This document shows, piece after piece, positions 12,543 through 21,894 of a stretch of DNA of 35,327 nucleotides. A model generated the notes under the pieces. That model saw only the letters and a program-made list of their open reading frames with translations, had not been told where the DNA came from and made no database searches. The stretch is from an uncultured Porphyromonadaceae bacterium (lineage in GTDB: Bacteria > Bacteroidota > Bacteroidia > Bacteroidales > Muribaculaceae), in contig CABUIO010000024.1 in NCBI GenBank assembly GCA_902491625.1, positions 1-35,327 of the forward strand. The letters run 5' to 3'. The translations under genes were made by a program, and so were the position numbers. Position 1 is the first letter of the stretch. Each line of letters starts with the position of its first letter.

Positions 12543-14531
12543 CTATTTTTTACCCTTGTTGCGGAGCCTTGTGGCCTTGTTGCGGTAGCGGTCGGCCTCG
12601 TCGATAAGGTCGAGTTTCTCGCAGAGGTCGGCAAGGGCGTCGTAGACGGAAGGGTTGCGCTTGTCGTGGCGTGCGGCCTTGCGGTAGTGCTTGACGGCGT
12701 GTTCGTAGTCATGGCGGCGCGTAAGACATTCTCCGGCGAGGATGTGTGCCTCGGCGTTGTCAGGCTTCTCAAGGAGCAATGAGGCGAGTTGCGTGAGGGC
12801 TGCATCCGTGTCACCCTTGACCATCAGGGCGCGGGCACGTCCGAGCTTGGCGTCGGCGTTGCCGCTGTCCAGGCGCAGGGCCTTGTCGAAGTTGGCAAGC
12901 GCGGGTTCCCAGAGGTCGCCGGCGGCAAGGCATTCCCCTCCCATGTCGACATATTCCGTGGCGAGACTGCGGCGTTCATCCTCATAGCGCTCGATGACAC
13001 GCCGCTGCCGTTCGATGACGCCCAGACGCCGGGCGATGTAGCGCCGCATCAGCGGGGAGGCGAGGATGTTGCGATAGGTCAGGCCCTTGTAGAAATCGTC
13101 CATGGCGGTGGTGAAGTCGCCGCAGTCGGCGGCCCGCATCGCCTGACCGAAGAGCATGTCCGCCCTCGCCTCGTTGAGGGCGCCCTCGACAGCCGAGACA
13201 CTGTTGAAACGGCGGCTGAAATCGACGATCTCGCTGTTGACGATGATGTCACGGTGGCCGACACCGCATGTGAGCGTCATCCCTTCGAGCGAGGTGCAGC
13301 GAGAGAGGGCTACGTAGGTCTGTCCGGAACTGAACGCCCCACCTTCAAGATCCACGATGACCTTGTCGAAAGTGAGACCCTGACTCTTGTGGATTGTCAT
13401 CGCCCACGCTGCCTTCACTGGATACTGCGTGAACGTGCCGACGACGTCCTCCTTGACGCGGCGTGTCTCCTCGTTGAAACTGTAGCGGACGTTCTCCCAG
13501 ACGGTGCGTTCCAGTTCATGGATACTGCCGTCCGCAAGCTCGATGCGCAGATGCTCCGGCTCGATGGCATGGATCCGGGCGATAGTGCCGTTGACCCAGC
13601 GGCGCTCCGGATCGTTACGCAGGAGGACGACCTGAGCACCTTTCTTAAGCACGAGTTTCTTGTCTGTAGGCAGCTGCTTGTCGGGGAAATCCTCGCTGAT
13701 CTCCCCATCGAAAGTGTACTCCTCACCTTCCAGCGCGGCCATGGCACGCTCATTGATGGTGTCGACGGTGTCGCGTCGGGCGGCGAGCGTCATGGTGAAT
13801 GCGTCCTCGCTGCCGAAATCCGCCGATGTCCTGTCCACGCGCGAATTGATGGTTGCGAGGTCGGCACTCGTGGCTCTGTTGACACGCAGACGGTCAAGCA
13901 GCGAAGTGAAGACCGTGTCGCTCTGGCGGTAGATCTTCTTAAGCTCTATGGCCACAAGCTCCATCTGGCTGTAGACAAGAGCGTTGAAGAAGAAATAATT
14001 GCGGTAGTAGTGGCCGAGGATGGTACGCGTATCGGGTGTGACGACAGGCTCAAGCTGAAAGATGTCGCCGACAAGAAGCATCTGGCATCCTCCGAAAGGC
14101 TCGTGACGTCTGCCGCGGACATTGCGCAGCAAGCGGTCGATGAAGTCGATGATGTCAGCTCTCACCATGGAGATCTCGTCGATGACTATAAGCTCAAGCT
14201 TGCGCAGAAGCTGCACCTTCTCGCGTGTGAGCTTCACCTTGCGGCCGATGCGGGAGAGGGAGTAGTCGGGATCGTCGGGAGGCACCGGACGCAGCGGGAT
14301 CTGGAAGAAGGAGTGCAGCGTCATCCCCCTGACGTTGGTGGCGGCAATGCCTGTCGGGGCGAGCACGACGTGCGGCTTCCTGATGTGATCCACTATATAA
14401 CGCAGGAAAGTGCTCTTGCCGGATCCGGCCTTTCCGGTAAGGAAAACCGAGCGCGAGGTGTTGCGCAGCAGGTTCCACGCCTGCAGAAATTCAGGATTCA
14501 GGAGGTCGATATTTTCGGCAAGAGGTTTCAT
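12543..14531 (-). CDS. Pif1/RecD-like superfamily 1 helicase with TPR tail
   Basis: The protein is a 5'-3' SF1B-type DNA helicase by motif: Walker A GKAGSGKST (residues 33-41), motif Ia VLAPTGIAATNVRG, Walker B LIVIDEISMV (114-123), motif III LLVGDIFQLEPV, and near residue 440 the C-terminal helicase motifs AMTIHKSQGLTFDKVIVDL and TYVALSRC. The last ~150 residues contain TPR-like helices (ALANFDKALRLDSGNADAKLGRA, then HAVKHYRKAARHDKRNPSVYDAL). I chose ATG 14531 (662 aa) because it follows a perfect promoter by about 50 nt and precedes the first conserved sequence; the longer frame to 14723 would include the promoter. Such TPR-tailed Pif1 helicases are common in Bacteroidota. Role in replication or repair is inferred. 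Confidence 0.92.
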   Translation of the reverse strand: MKPLAENIDLLNPEFLQAWNLLRNTSRSVFLTGKAGSGKSTFLRYIVDHIRKPHVVLAPTGIAATNVRGMTLHSFFQIPLRPVPPDDPDYSLSRIGRKVKLTREKVQLLRKLELIVIDEISMVRADIIDFIDRLLRNVRGRRHEPFGGCQMLLVGDIFQLEPVVTPDTRTILGHYYRNYFFFNALVYSQMELVAIELKKIYRQSDTVFTSLLDRLRVNRATSADLATINSRVDRTSADFGSEDAFTMTLAARRDTVDTINERAMAALEGEEYTFDGEISEDFPDKQLPTDKKLVLKKGAQVVLLRNDPERRWVNGTIARIHAIEPEHLRIELADGSIHELERTVWENVRYSFNEETRRVKEDVVGTFTQYPVKAAWAMTIHKSQGLTFDKVIVDLEGGAFSSGQTYVALSRCTSLEGMTLTCGVGHRDIIVNSEIVDFSRRFNSVSAVEGALNEARADMLFGQAMRAADCGDFTTAMDDFYKGLTYRNILASPLMRRYIARRLGVIERQRRVIERYEDERRSLATEYVDMGGECLAAGDLWEPALANFDKALRLDSGNADAKLGRARALMVKGDTDAALTQLASLLLEKPDNAEAHILAGECLTRRHDYEHAVKHYRKAARHDKRNPSVYDALADLCEKLDLIDEADRYRNKATRLRNKGKK

Positions 14532-14819
14532 AAGGCAGTAAAAACTGAGAGACGCCACGATCGGAAGCGCGGGAAATCCGAGTGCAAAAATAGGAAATTT
14601 CATCGAGCGGAACAACGGAAAATCGCCCTTTTCGGGAGTCATGGCCGAAGTGGAGCAAAAAAATCTCAAAAAAATTTCACTCAAAATAGAATTGTAAGTC
14701 AAACGTTTATGACCGGTCCGCAAAATTCCCTCAAAAAAAATCGCGAAAACATTTGGCGGGAAGAAAAAAACTGACTAACTTTGCATCGCAAATGAGGGAG
14801 AGACCTCGACGAGAAACTT
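14532..14819. promoter_or_regulatory. Divergent promoter region between the helicase and the tRNA cluster
   Basis: This gene-free stretch holds two promoters pointing away from each other. For the helicase (minus): TTG at 14613-14615 and TATTTTTG at 14585-14592, 20 nt apart. For the tRNAs (plus): TTG at 14753-14755 and TAACTTTG at 14776-14783, also 20 nt apart. Both are exact matches to the Bacteroidota pattern. Confidence 0.7.
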
Positions 14820-14892
<73 letters not shown>

Positions 14893-14964
14893 CCAAAGCG
14901 AAAGAGTACTTTGAATTACTTAGACAGGCAAGCGGCTTAGAGCCGGACAAATAAACAACTACTT

Positions 14965-15037
<73 letters not shown>

Positions 15038-15069
15038 CCGGAAGGCTTAAACGCTTCTCTGTCAAACAT

Positions 15070-15153
15070 GTCTAGGTGGCGGAATTGGTAGACGCGCTAC
15101 TTTGAGGGGGTAGTGAACATTAGTTCGTGTGAGTTCGAGTCTCATCCTGGACA
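15070..15153 (+). tRNA. tRNA-Leu (GAG)
   Basis: The acceptor GTCTAGG (15070-15076) pairs with CCTGGAC (15146-15152). The anticodon stem CTACT/GGTAG holds loop TTGAGGG with anticodon GAG (15104-15106). A long variable arm (TGAACATTAGTTCG) marks it as a class II tRNA, as expected for leucine. It is third in the tRNA cluster. Confidence 0.95.
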
Positions 15154-15256
15154 CAAGAGATCCGTAAGCAGTTGAGTCAATCAATGCTTGCGGATTTTTT
15201 GTTTTATTAACCCTAAAGTCCTTAAAGTCTTTAAGGTCTTTAAGGAAGCTACAGCT

Positions 15257-16510
15257 ATGAGGCAGTTTGAATTGGAAATAGCACGTCGTCTCGCCCTGGG
15301 ACGAGCCAAGGGCAAGAGTTCTCCGGCAGTGAAAGTGGCGGAGGTCTCGGTAGCTCTCTCCATCGCCGTGATGATAATTGCCATCGGTGTCGTCTTCGGT
15401 TTCAAGCGCGAGATCACCCGCAAGATCATGGGCGTAAATCCTCAGATCACACTCTATGCGGCTCTTCCCGATGACGACGGCCGTGCAGTACTTCTTCCCG
15501 ACGAGGGGATCGGCGAACTGCTCGACTCCCTCCCCTACGTCGCCTCATGGAAGCCGACCGTCAATACCCTTGCGCTCCTGAAGACAAAAGAAAATTTCAA
15601 GGGAATCTATCTCACCGGTCTCTCCGAACGCTGCGACACTGCGTTTCTGAGTGAGAACCTCATTTCGGGACATCTCCCCGACTTCAGGAATTTCGACAAG
15701 GAGTCACGCAGCCTGCTCCTCTCGCAGAACGTGGCCGACGAGCTTTCGCTGAAGGCAGGCGACAGCATCAGCGTCTACAGCTTCGGCAATTCCGTCATGC
15801 TGAAGCGTCTTGAAGTCACAGGCATCTACGACACTCATCTCGACATGTTCGACGACATGCTCGCCTTCGCTCCGATCCCGACGGCAGCTTCATTGGGCGG
15901 CTATCAGCCGGGCGAGGCCACACGCATTGACGTCACAGTCAAGGATCCCGATCCATCGCGGATTCCCGACTACGCCTCCGCGCTGCATGCCGACCTGAGC
16001 GACGCAATCGAAAAAGGCTCTATCGACCAGTCTGTAGGCGTGGACAACATCTACAATCAGTGCAAGGGAATCTTCGGTTGGCTGGGAATGCTGGACACCA
16101 ATGTGTGGGTGATACTCTCCCTGCTGACCCTCGTCAGCGCCTTCACCCTCATTTCCGGAATGCTGATCATCATTCTTGAAAAGGTGCGGTTCATAGGCGT
16201 GATGAAGGCTCTCGGGGCTTCTTCATCATCCATCCGCCGTGTATTCATCTGGCTGGCGATGCGCATCGGTGTCCGCGGCATGGCGGCGGGAACTGTCATC
16301 GGGCTCGTCGTCCTCACGCTGCAATACTACCTCCACATCGTGCGACTCAATGCCGACGCCTACTACATGGACTACGCTCCCGTGGACTTCGTCTGGTGGG
16401 CTTTCGGCCTTACGGAAGCAGCCTTTGCCGTCATCATCTATCTCGTGCTGACCATCCCGTCAAGGCTTGTCTCGCGCATCTCCCCTTCCGAATCCATGCG
16501 CTTCGAGTAA
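15257..16510 (+). CDS. LolC/LolE-type ABC transporter permease
   Basis: The 417-aa protein has the topology of the lipoprotein-releasing permeases: one N-terminal span (about residues 27-50, VAEVSVALSIAVMIIAIGVVFGF), a ~230-residue periplasmic MacB-like domain, and three C-terminal spans (about 282-308, 325-353 and 375-405) of the FtsX/MacB type, including EKVRFIGVMKALGASSSSIRRVF, the coupling-helix region. I chose ATG 15257 (MRQFELEIARRLALG), the usual family start; the longer frame begins within the tRNA trailer. It should move outer-membrane lipoproteins from the inner membrane with an ATPase (LolD) encoded elsewhere. It follows tRNA-Leu, from which it may be transcribed. Confidence 0.9.
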   Translation: MRQFELEIARRLALGRAKGKSSPAVKVAEVSVALSIAVMIIAIGVVFGFKREITRKIMGVNPQITLYAALPDDDGRAVLLPDEGIGELLDSLPYVASWKPTVNTLALLKTKENFKGIYLTGLSERCDTAFLSENLISGHLPDFRNFDKESRSLLLSQNVADELSLKAGDSISVYSFGNSVMLKRLEVTGIYDTHLDMFDDMLAFAPIPTAASLGGYQPGEATRIDVTVKDPDPSRIPDYASALHADLSDAIEKGSIDQSVGVDNIYNQCKGIFGWLGMLDTNVWVILSLLTLVSAFTLISGMLIIILEKVRFIGVMKALGASSSSIRRVFIWLAMRIGVRGMAAGTVIGLVVLTLQYYLHIVRLNADAYYMDYAPVDFVWWAFGLTEAAFAVIIYLVLTIPSRLVSRISPSESMRFE

Positions 16511-16528
16511 ACTCTACTCACGGCAATG

Positions 16529-16561
16529 CGACGCCCCTCCCTGAGGAGAGACGCCGCGTCG
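16529..16561. terminator. Hairpin between convergent genes
   Basis: CGACGC (16529-16534) pairs with GCGTCG (16556-16561), with a partly paired interior (CCTCC against GGAG). It lies between the ends of the permease and leucine-rich-repeat genes and may serve both. Confidence 0.35.
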
Positions 16562-16590
16562 TGGAGTCAATCTGTAATCTATTATATGTG

Positions 16591-17670
16591 TCAGAGTGTG
16601 TCGCCGTAATCATCCCATGCACCACGAACCATGCGCAGATTGTCGTCGCCCATTGTTCTCAGGTCGGAAAGGTTGTAGTTGCCGCCGATGTTGAGATACT
16701 GGAGGTTTGGATCGAAGGTCACGTCGAGGGTGAGCAGCTGGTTGTTGGCCACGTTGAGTCGCTGCAGCACGGTGAGATTGGAGAGGTTCAGGTAAGTGAG
16801 GTCATTCCAGGCGAGGTTCACGAACGCCACGTTGGGACAATTCTCCACCGTGAAGGTCGTAAGGTCGTTGTAGGAAGCGTCGATATCGTTGATGTTGGGA
16901 CATCCGCTCACTGCGAGCTGCGACATGCGGTTGTCGCTGCACATGAGAGTAAAAAGGCTCGGAAGACCCTGAATGTAAAGTTTGTTGATGCGGTTGCTGT
17001 CGATGCTGATTGTCTCAAGCTTCTGAAGATCGTTGAGGGTGAGGGAAGTAAGCTCGTTGTAGCCTGCATAGAGTGTCTTGAGGCTGACGCATCCGGTGAG
17101 GGTGAGATTCTCCAGACGGTTGCTCATGCAGTTGACGTAGGTGAGGTTCTGCAGTCCTGCCACGTTGAGTTCCGCCATGCTGTTGCTGCTGATGTTGAGG
17201 CGCTGGAGGAGAGGCACACCGGAGAGGTCGAGCTCGGAAATTCTGTTGCGGTAGAGTCGGAGCACGCGCAGTTCACCACAGTTAACGAGGTTGAACTGTG
17301 TGAGGCGGTTGCGTCCGGCGTTGACGTATTGCAGTGCGCCATCGTTGTTGACCTTAAGCTGTGTGAGGGCGTTGTCGCTGACATCCACCTTAGTGAGATA
17401 TGCGAAGTTGCTGAGATCGAGCGCTCCGGCAATTTTCTTACCTTTCCAGTCGATCTCCACTATACGGCCGTTTTCCGTCTTTACACCTTCCCAAGTCGCG
17501 GGATTGGAGGGATCTGAGACTTTAAGGGCCTCTGCATTGGTCGCAGCTTCCTTGCCGGGCTGATTAAGGAACGCCTGAAGCTGGCGCAATTCATTCTTGT
17601 TAATCTTCTGCGCCATAAGCGTAGTCGCGGCAAACACGACCGATAATAAAACCAATAATCCTTTTTTCAT
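16591..17670 (-). CDS. Secreted leucine-rich-repeat protein (359 aa)
   Basis: Residues 1-20 are a signal peptide (MKKGLLVLLSVVFAATTLMA, cleavage before QK). From about residue 80 to 345 the chain is a run of ~21-residue leucine-rich repeats with the pattern LxxLxxxxNxLxxLxLxxxxx (for example LKTLYAGYNELTSLTLNDL), roughly a dozen units, similar to the internalin-like repeats of gut Bacteroidales surface proteins. No sortase, T9SS or lipobox signal was seen. The protein is probably periplasmic or exported and binds proteins or glycans; the ligand is unknown. It converges with the permease gene and is read away from the small membrane protein gene. Confidence 0.88.
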   Translation of the reverse strand: MKKGLLVLLSVVFAATTLMAQKINKNELRQLQAFLNQPGKEAATNAEALKVSDPSNPATWEGVKTENGRIVEIDWKGKKIAGALDLSNFAYLTKVDVSDNALTQLKVNNDGALQYVNAGRNRLTQFNLVNCGELRVLRLYRNRISELDLSGVPLLQRLNISSNSMAELNVAGLQNLTYVNCMSNRLENLTLTGCVSLKTLYAGYNELTSLTLNDLQKLETISIDSNRINKLYIQGLPSLFTLMCSDNRMSQLAVSGCPNINDIDASYNDLTTFTVENCPNVAFVNLAWNDLTYLNLSNLTVLQRLNVANNQLLTLDVTFDPNLQYLNIGGNYNLSDLRTMGDDNLRMVRGAWDDYGDTL

Positions 17671-17822
17671 AGTAGTATAGTAGTAAAAGTTGTTTGTGTT
17701 TGTGTTTTTCTTTAGCTCTTTCTGTTAGAACACACAAATGTTAAATTGGTTTACTCTCCCTCTATGTTAGAATTATTTAACAGAACCTCCGCGACGTCGT
17801 CGTTGTTGTTGCTATAAAAGTT

Positions 17823-18041
17823 ATGGTACTCGGAATACTAAATATCATCAGTCAGGTCATAGTCGTGACATTCATCATCGTTGGTGTCGTGATGATTCTC
17901 CTCGCGATACGTTTCGGTGCCGACTATCTCTTCGGGGAGACCCGCGACCGCGATGTCGAGAAGCTGCGCGATGAACTTAACCGCGACAACGGCATCAGCG
18001 AACACAACCTTTTCTACCGTTTTTTCTTCCGCAACCACTGA
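17823..18041 (+). CDS. Small single-span membrane protein (72 aa)
   Basis: The N-terminal half is one hydrophobic segment (about residues 5-34, ILNIISQVIVVTFIIVGVVMILLAI), followed by a charged cytoplasmic-type tail with DRDVEKLRDEL and an aromatic/basic end (LFYRFFFRNH). I do not recognise a family. It stands alone on the plus strand between the LRR gene (divergent) and comEC, whose end is only 5 nt away. GC-rich codon use is like its neighbours, so I consider it real. Confidence 0.65.
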   Translation: MVLGILNIISQVIVVTFIIVGVVMILLAIRFGADYLFGETRDRDVEKLRDELNRDNGISEHNLFYRFFFRNH

Positions 18042-18046
18042 CCGTG

Positions 18047-20092
18047 TCAGTAAGGCAGGAACATTGTCTCACGGCCGAGCACGACAAGCTGCGAGCCGGT
18101 GGAGTGTGCCGCCTCCTCCACTGCGTCACCTTCCCCCTCCCCGCAGAGAGCCACCGTTTCAGGTCTCAGCGCACGTATCCACTTCGCTGCGTCACCGCTG
18201 CCGCCGCGTCCAATGACAAGCAGCTTACACGCCGTTTCATCCTCTGCAAGACCTGTGGTGTCGCAATCGGCCACCACTACCCTCCCGGCCGGAGTGTCGA
18301 GACATGAGACAGCGCCACGAAGATATGCCACAGGCGTCCGCCTGCCGTCCACAACGTAACAGACCGATGCCTCCCCTTTCGACATCCGCACGTCGAGCCC
18401 GCGCCGAGGCAATTCCATCGGCATCCATAGCGTCACACCCAAGGCTACTGTCGCGGCTGCCACCGAACTCCACAGCCATCCGTCACGTCGGAGTGTCAGC
18501 CACATCACAAAGAGCACGGCAGCAACCATGTAGGCCACTACCGCCAAGACATCCACACTGACGTATTGCGCCGATCCGTCGATGCCGGAAAGAAGTTCGC
18601 ACCAGTTGCCGAGCATCTTGCACAGCAGGTCGATCGCACGGCCAAGCACCGTAGGTGCCGCTCCGAGGGCACATAGCGGCAGATAGACCGCAGCCGCCAT
18701 AAAGAAGAGCCACACAAGCGCTCCGGCCACAAGGTTAGCCGGAAGAAACATGAGCGACACCTTATGAAAATAAAAGGCCGTCAAAATCCAGCTGACGGCA
18801 AATGCTGCTATGGCCACGCAACATGCCCCGACAAATTGCCCCCTGACGGATTCAAACTTCATCCTCAGCCACAGCAGACGCGGATGTCTGTCCGCCCATT
18901 CGGAATGCACCAATACGTACCGACGGTCGTGGCTCGCTTCCGAGAGTCGATCGAGGTGTCCGGAGAGAGCGAGCAATGCGGCACAGGTGATGAAACTGAG
19001 CTGGAAGCCGATGTTGAAGAGTGCCACAGGGTCGGCAAGAAGTATAAAGAGCGCTGCGCCACAGAGAGTGTTAAAGCCGGTGCGTCGGCGTTGCACCATC
19101 ATAGACAGGAGAAACACTGAGGTCATCACAGCCGCCCTTACCACCGACACCGACATGCCCGTGAGAAATGCAAAGACCCACACCCCGGCAAGCAGTATCA
19201 GGTAGCGGCTGCGGCGCCCTACGAAGAATGCGAACGGGAGCAGCGCGGCTGAGAGTATCATGGTGACAATGCCTAAGTGCATTCCGCTCAGGGCAAGCAG
19301 ATGCGCCACACCTGCAGACGAAAAAATCTCAGTCACTTCCGGATCGAGCTGCCCACGGTCGCCGAGCATCACCGCCTCAATAAACGCACGGCTCTCCTCG
19401 TCAAGCGGCACACCTTCGACAAATCTCACGAGTCTGTCACGCAGATCGGCGGCTCTGTCCGTAAGTGAAGGACGGTAGTCCAGTCGCCTCAGACGTTCCG
19501 GAGACACACTCTGCCGCCATGCCACACCTCGCGAATACATTGCCCTCGCATAGCTGTCAGACGGCGATGCGGGGTCGGAAAGAGGAGTCAGGAAATTGCG
19601 GAACCTCACTATCTCACCACGGCTCAATGAGCCGGATTCCGTGTATAGCAGCACCTTCACTGGAGCGTCGAGCGGGACAACGCTGCCGTCGGCACCGCTG
19701 AAATAGAGGATGTCAGCCTGAACCACGTCTCCGGGGGCATTGCTCTTGTAGTCGCTCACTCGTGCCGTACAGAACGCATGGCTACTATCGTGCGGTATGG
19801 ACTGCGGAGGTGCATTCAACTGCCACACGCCCAGTCCGATGCCGAAGAACGACAGCAAGACCGGAAGCACGTACCAGCCTCGCATTCTCATACCCGCAGT
19901 CGGGGAACGCCGCGAAATCAGAAGGATCACAGCCACAGAGACAGCGGCAAGGAAAAACGAGACAACCACCGCCGTCCATCCCTGCCCTAACCGTCCGGCA
20001 CCGATTCCCGCCATCACGGCGCCCATCGGAAACCCAAGCGGACAGACTGCCGGGAGTTCGGAAAAGCGTAGCGGATGATCCTTCCCCTCCAT
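18047..20092 (-). CDS. comEC: ComEC/Rec2 family competence membrane protein
   Basis: ComEC forms the inner-membrane channel for single-stranded DNA uptake. The 681-aa sequence has N-terminal spans, a soluble domain around residues 100-205 (DUF4131-like, with FCTARVSDYKS), then the competence core with the hallmark HLLALSGMHLG at 264-274 and several later spans. The C-terminal ~120 residues (from about 560) look like a decayed or reduced metallo-beta-lactamase region: strands and LDTPAGRVVVADCDTT are present but no HxHxDH metal site, a form I believe is common in Bacteroidota. The start lies 3 nt after the aroE stop, so the two genes are co-transcribed. Confidence 0.92.
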   Translation of the reverse strand: MEGKDHPLRFSELPAVCPLGFPMGAVMAGIGAGRLGQGWTAVVVSFFLAAVSVAVILLISRRSPTAGMRMRGWYVLPVLLSFFGIGLGVWQLNAPPQSIPHDSSHAFCTARVSDYKSNAPGDVVQADILYFSGADGSVVPLDAPVKVLLYTESGSLSRGEIVRFRNFLTPLSDPASPSDSYARAMYSRGVAWRQSVSPERLRRLDYRPSLTDRAADLRDRLVRFVEGVPLDEESRAFIEAVMLGDRGQLDPEVTEIFSSAGVAHLLALSGMHLGIVTMILSAALLPFAFFVGRRSRYLILLAGVWVFAFLTGMSVSVVRAAVMTSVFLLSMMVQRRRTGFNTLCGAALFILLADPVALFNIGFQLSFITCAALLALSGHLDRLSEASHDRRYVLVHSEWADRHPRLLWLRMKFESVRGQFVGACCVAIAAFAVSWILTAFYFHKVSLMFLPANLVAGALVWLFFMAAAVYLPLCALGAAPTVLGRAIDLLCKMLGNWCELLSGIDGSAQYVSVDVLAVVAYMVAAVLFVMWLTLRRDGWLWSSVAAATVALGVTLWMPMELPRRGLDVRMSKGEASVCYVVDGRRTPVAYLRGAVSCLDTPAGRVVVADCDTTGLAEDETACKLLVIGRGGSGDAAKWIRALRPETVALCGEGEGDAVEEAAHSTGSQLVVLGRETMFLPY

Positions 20093-20095
20093 CGC

Positions 20096-20857
20096 CTATC
20101 TGTTGTCGTCGGTACAGATGCGCCATGCCTCAAGAGCCTGATTGCGGAGCATCTCGGCACCGTTCTTTACCGTCGCTCTACGCTCCCTGCACAACCGCAT
20201 GAAAAGTGTCTCGGAAGGATTGTAGACAAGGTCATGGCAGAAATGGCTCTCGCTGACAAGATCGTAAGGGATCGGTGGCGCTGCTTCGGTGTCGGGAAAT
20301 GTACCCAAAGGAGTACAGTTCACTATAAGAGTATGCGTGGCCATGACCTCGGCGTCAAGGTCGGCGTATGTGATCACCCCCGGAGCCTCTCTGCGCGACA
20401 CAAGCGTAGGAGCGATCCCCAAGCTTCTCAGTGCGTAGACAACAGCCTTTGAAGCACCGCCTGTACCCAGCACGAGCGCCCTCGGATGGTCGTCGGCAGA
20501 GAATCCGGGCATGTCGACAAGACTCTGCCGGAATCCCGGAGCATCAGAGTTGTAGCCGGTGAGCTTCCGGACTCCGTCCTCCTCCCTAACCTTCACCACA
20601 TTCACGGCTCCGATCGCAGCGGCCACATCGTCTACGGCATCGAGCATCGGCAGGATACGCCTCTTGTAGGGGATCGTGACATTGAATCCCCGCAGCCCCT
20701 CTGCGTCAGGCAGATCCTCGCGGCCGTCAAGGCGATGAAGATCCCACATCCTGTACTCCGCTTTGATACCCTCGCGCCGGAACTTTTCTGTGAAGAACGT
20801 CTGCGAGAGCGAGTGACCCAGCGGATGGCCTATAAGCCCGAAAACCATTCTCTCCAT
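20096..20857 (-). CDS. aroE: Shikimate dehydrogenase
   Basis: AroE reduces 3-dehydroshikimate to shikimate with NADPH in aromatic amino-acid synthesis. The 253-aa protein has the N-terminal substrate-binding motif LIGHPLGHSLSQ, the catalytic Lys in FNVTIPYKR (residues 59-67), the Asn/Asp shikimate ligands in GAVN and TGYNSD, the NADP loop LGTGGASKAV near 130, and C-terminal ASN-type KNGAEMLRNQALEAW. Length is slightly short of the 270-aa norm but all motifs are present. It is followed after 3 nt by comEC and preceded by serA at a 104-nt gap. Confidence 0.95.
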   Translation of the reverse strand: MERMVFGLIGHPLGHSLSQTFFTEKFRREGIKAEYRMWDLHRLDGREDLPDAEGLRGFNVTIPYKRRILPMLDAVDDVAAAIGAVNVVKVREEDGVRKLTGYNSDAPGFRQSLVDMPGFSADDHPRALVLGTGGASKAVVYALRSLGIAPTLVSRREAPGVITYADLDAEVMATHTLIVNCTPLGTFPDTEAAPPIPYDLVSESHFCHDLVYNPSETLFMRLCRERRATVKNGAEMLRNQALEAWRICTDDNR

Positions 20858-20961
20858 ATCGTGCCTGTAGAAATGAGAAGAACCGCCGCTCCGGCTTTCC
20901 CTCAGTCCGGGGGAAGTTCCGAAGCGACGGAGAACGATGAGAAAATACGAATAAGGGGAGG

Positions 20962-21879
20962 TTACTTGTTTACCTGATATTTGTTCCAGCCATCCTTCAG
21001 GTAGGCGATCGACTGCTCTGCGGCAGCCACACCGGCGTTGAAGTTGGCCTCGGCGGTCTGGGCACCCATCTTCTTAGGCGTGAAGAAGACGCGGGCGGCA
21101 AACTCCTTCTCCATCTCCTCAGCACAGCCGGGACGTATGTCGCTTACATAGCGGATGTCAGGACGCTCGCGCAGGGCACGCACAAGACCTTCCTCGTCGA
21201 TCACCTCCTTGCGGGCGGTGTTGATGAGCACGCCGTTCTCGGGCATGGCCATCACGAGATCGTAGCCGATCGAACCCCTGGTCTGCGGTGTGGCGGGGAT
21301 ATGGAGCGATACGTACTGGTTCTCCGAGAAAAGCTCCTGCGGAGTGTGGACGGGACGCACACCCTCGGCCTCCATGACGGCGTCAGCGACAAATAGGTCG
21401 AGTGCGGAGAGCTTCATGTCGAAACCCTTGGCTATGCGTGCCACGTTGCGGCCTACCTGACCGAAAGCGTAGATACCGAGGGTCTTGCCGCGCAGCTCCG
21501 AGCCGCTCGTGCCGTTGTAGCGGTTGCGGCACATCATCACAACCATGCCGAAGACAAGCTCGGCCACAGCGTTGGAATTCTGACCCGGTGTGTTCATCAC
21601 ACAGATGCCATGCTTTGTGGCGGCATCAAGGTCGATATTGTCGTAGCCTGCACCGGCACGCACGATGACCTTCAGTTCCGGAGCATGGTCCATCACCTCG
21701 GCGTCGATCTTGTCCGAACGCACGATCAGCGCGTTGGCGTTCTTCACGGCTGCGAGCAGGTCCTCGCGGGTACCCTGCTCCACGACCTCAAGCTCCTGGC
21801 CTGCGGCGTTCACGACATTGGCGATGGCCTTGACGGCAGCCTTGGCGAAAGGTTTCTCTGTAAAAACAAGTATCTTCAT
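20962..21879 (-). CDS. serA: D-3-phosphoglycerate dehydrogenase
   Basis: SerA oxidises 3-phosphoglycerate to 3-phosphohydroxypyruvate, the first step of serine synthesis. The 305-aa protein has the D-2-hydroxyacid dehydrogenase fold: VRAGAGYDNID (73-83), TPGQNSNAVAE (97-107), the NAD loop GIYAFGQVGRNVAR (135-148), and LINTARKEVID with catalytic Arg 223. The position of the usual catalytic His (TPHIGAS) is occupied by Lys 269 in TPKKMGAQT; I recall the same substitution in other Bacteroidota SerA, so it is probably functional. There is no C-terminal ACT domain, so allosteric serine feedback of the E. coli type is unlikely. It lies 15 nt after serC. Confidence 0.93.
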   Translation of the reverse strand: MKILVFTEKPFAKAAVKAIANVVNAAGQELEVVEQGTREDLLAAVKNANALIVRSDKIDAEVMDHAPELKVIVRAGAGYDNIDLDAATKHGICVMNTPGQNSNAVAELVFGMVVMMCRNRYNGTSGSELRGKTLGIYAFGQVGRNVARIAKGFDMKLSALDLFVADAVMEAEGVRPVHTPQELFSENQYVSLHIPATPQTRGSIGYDLVMAMPENGVLINTARKEVIDEEGLVRALRERPDIRYVSDIRPGCAEEMEKEFAARVFFTPKKMGAQTAEANFNAGVAAAEQSIAYLKDGWNKYQVNK

Positions 21880-21894
21880 ATCGTGCTGCGGTGT

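Noticed and set aside
12789..14774. 661-aa open frame antisense to the helicase gene
   Set aside because: Typical shadow frame of a GC-rich gene: lies wholly opposite clear helicase motifs and has no family resemblance.
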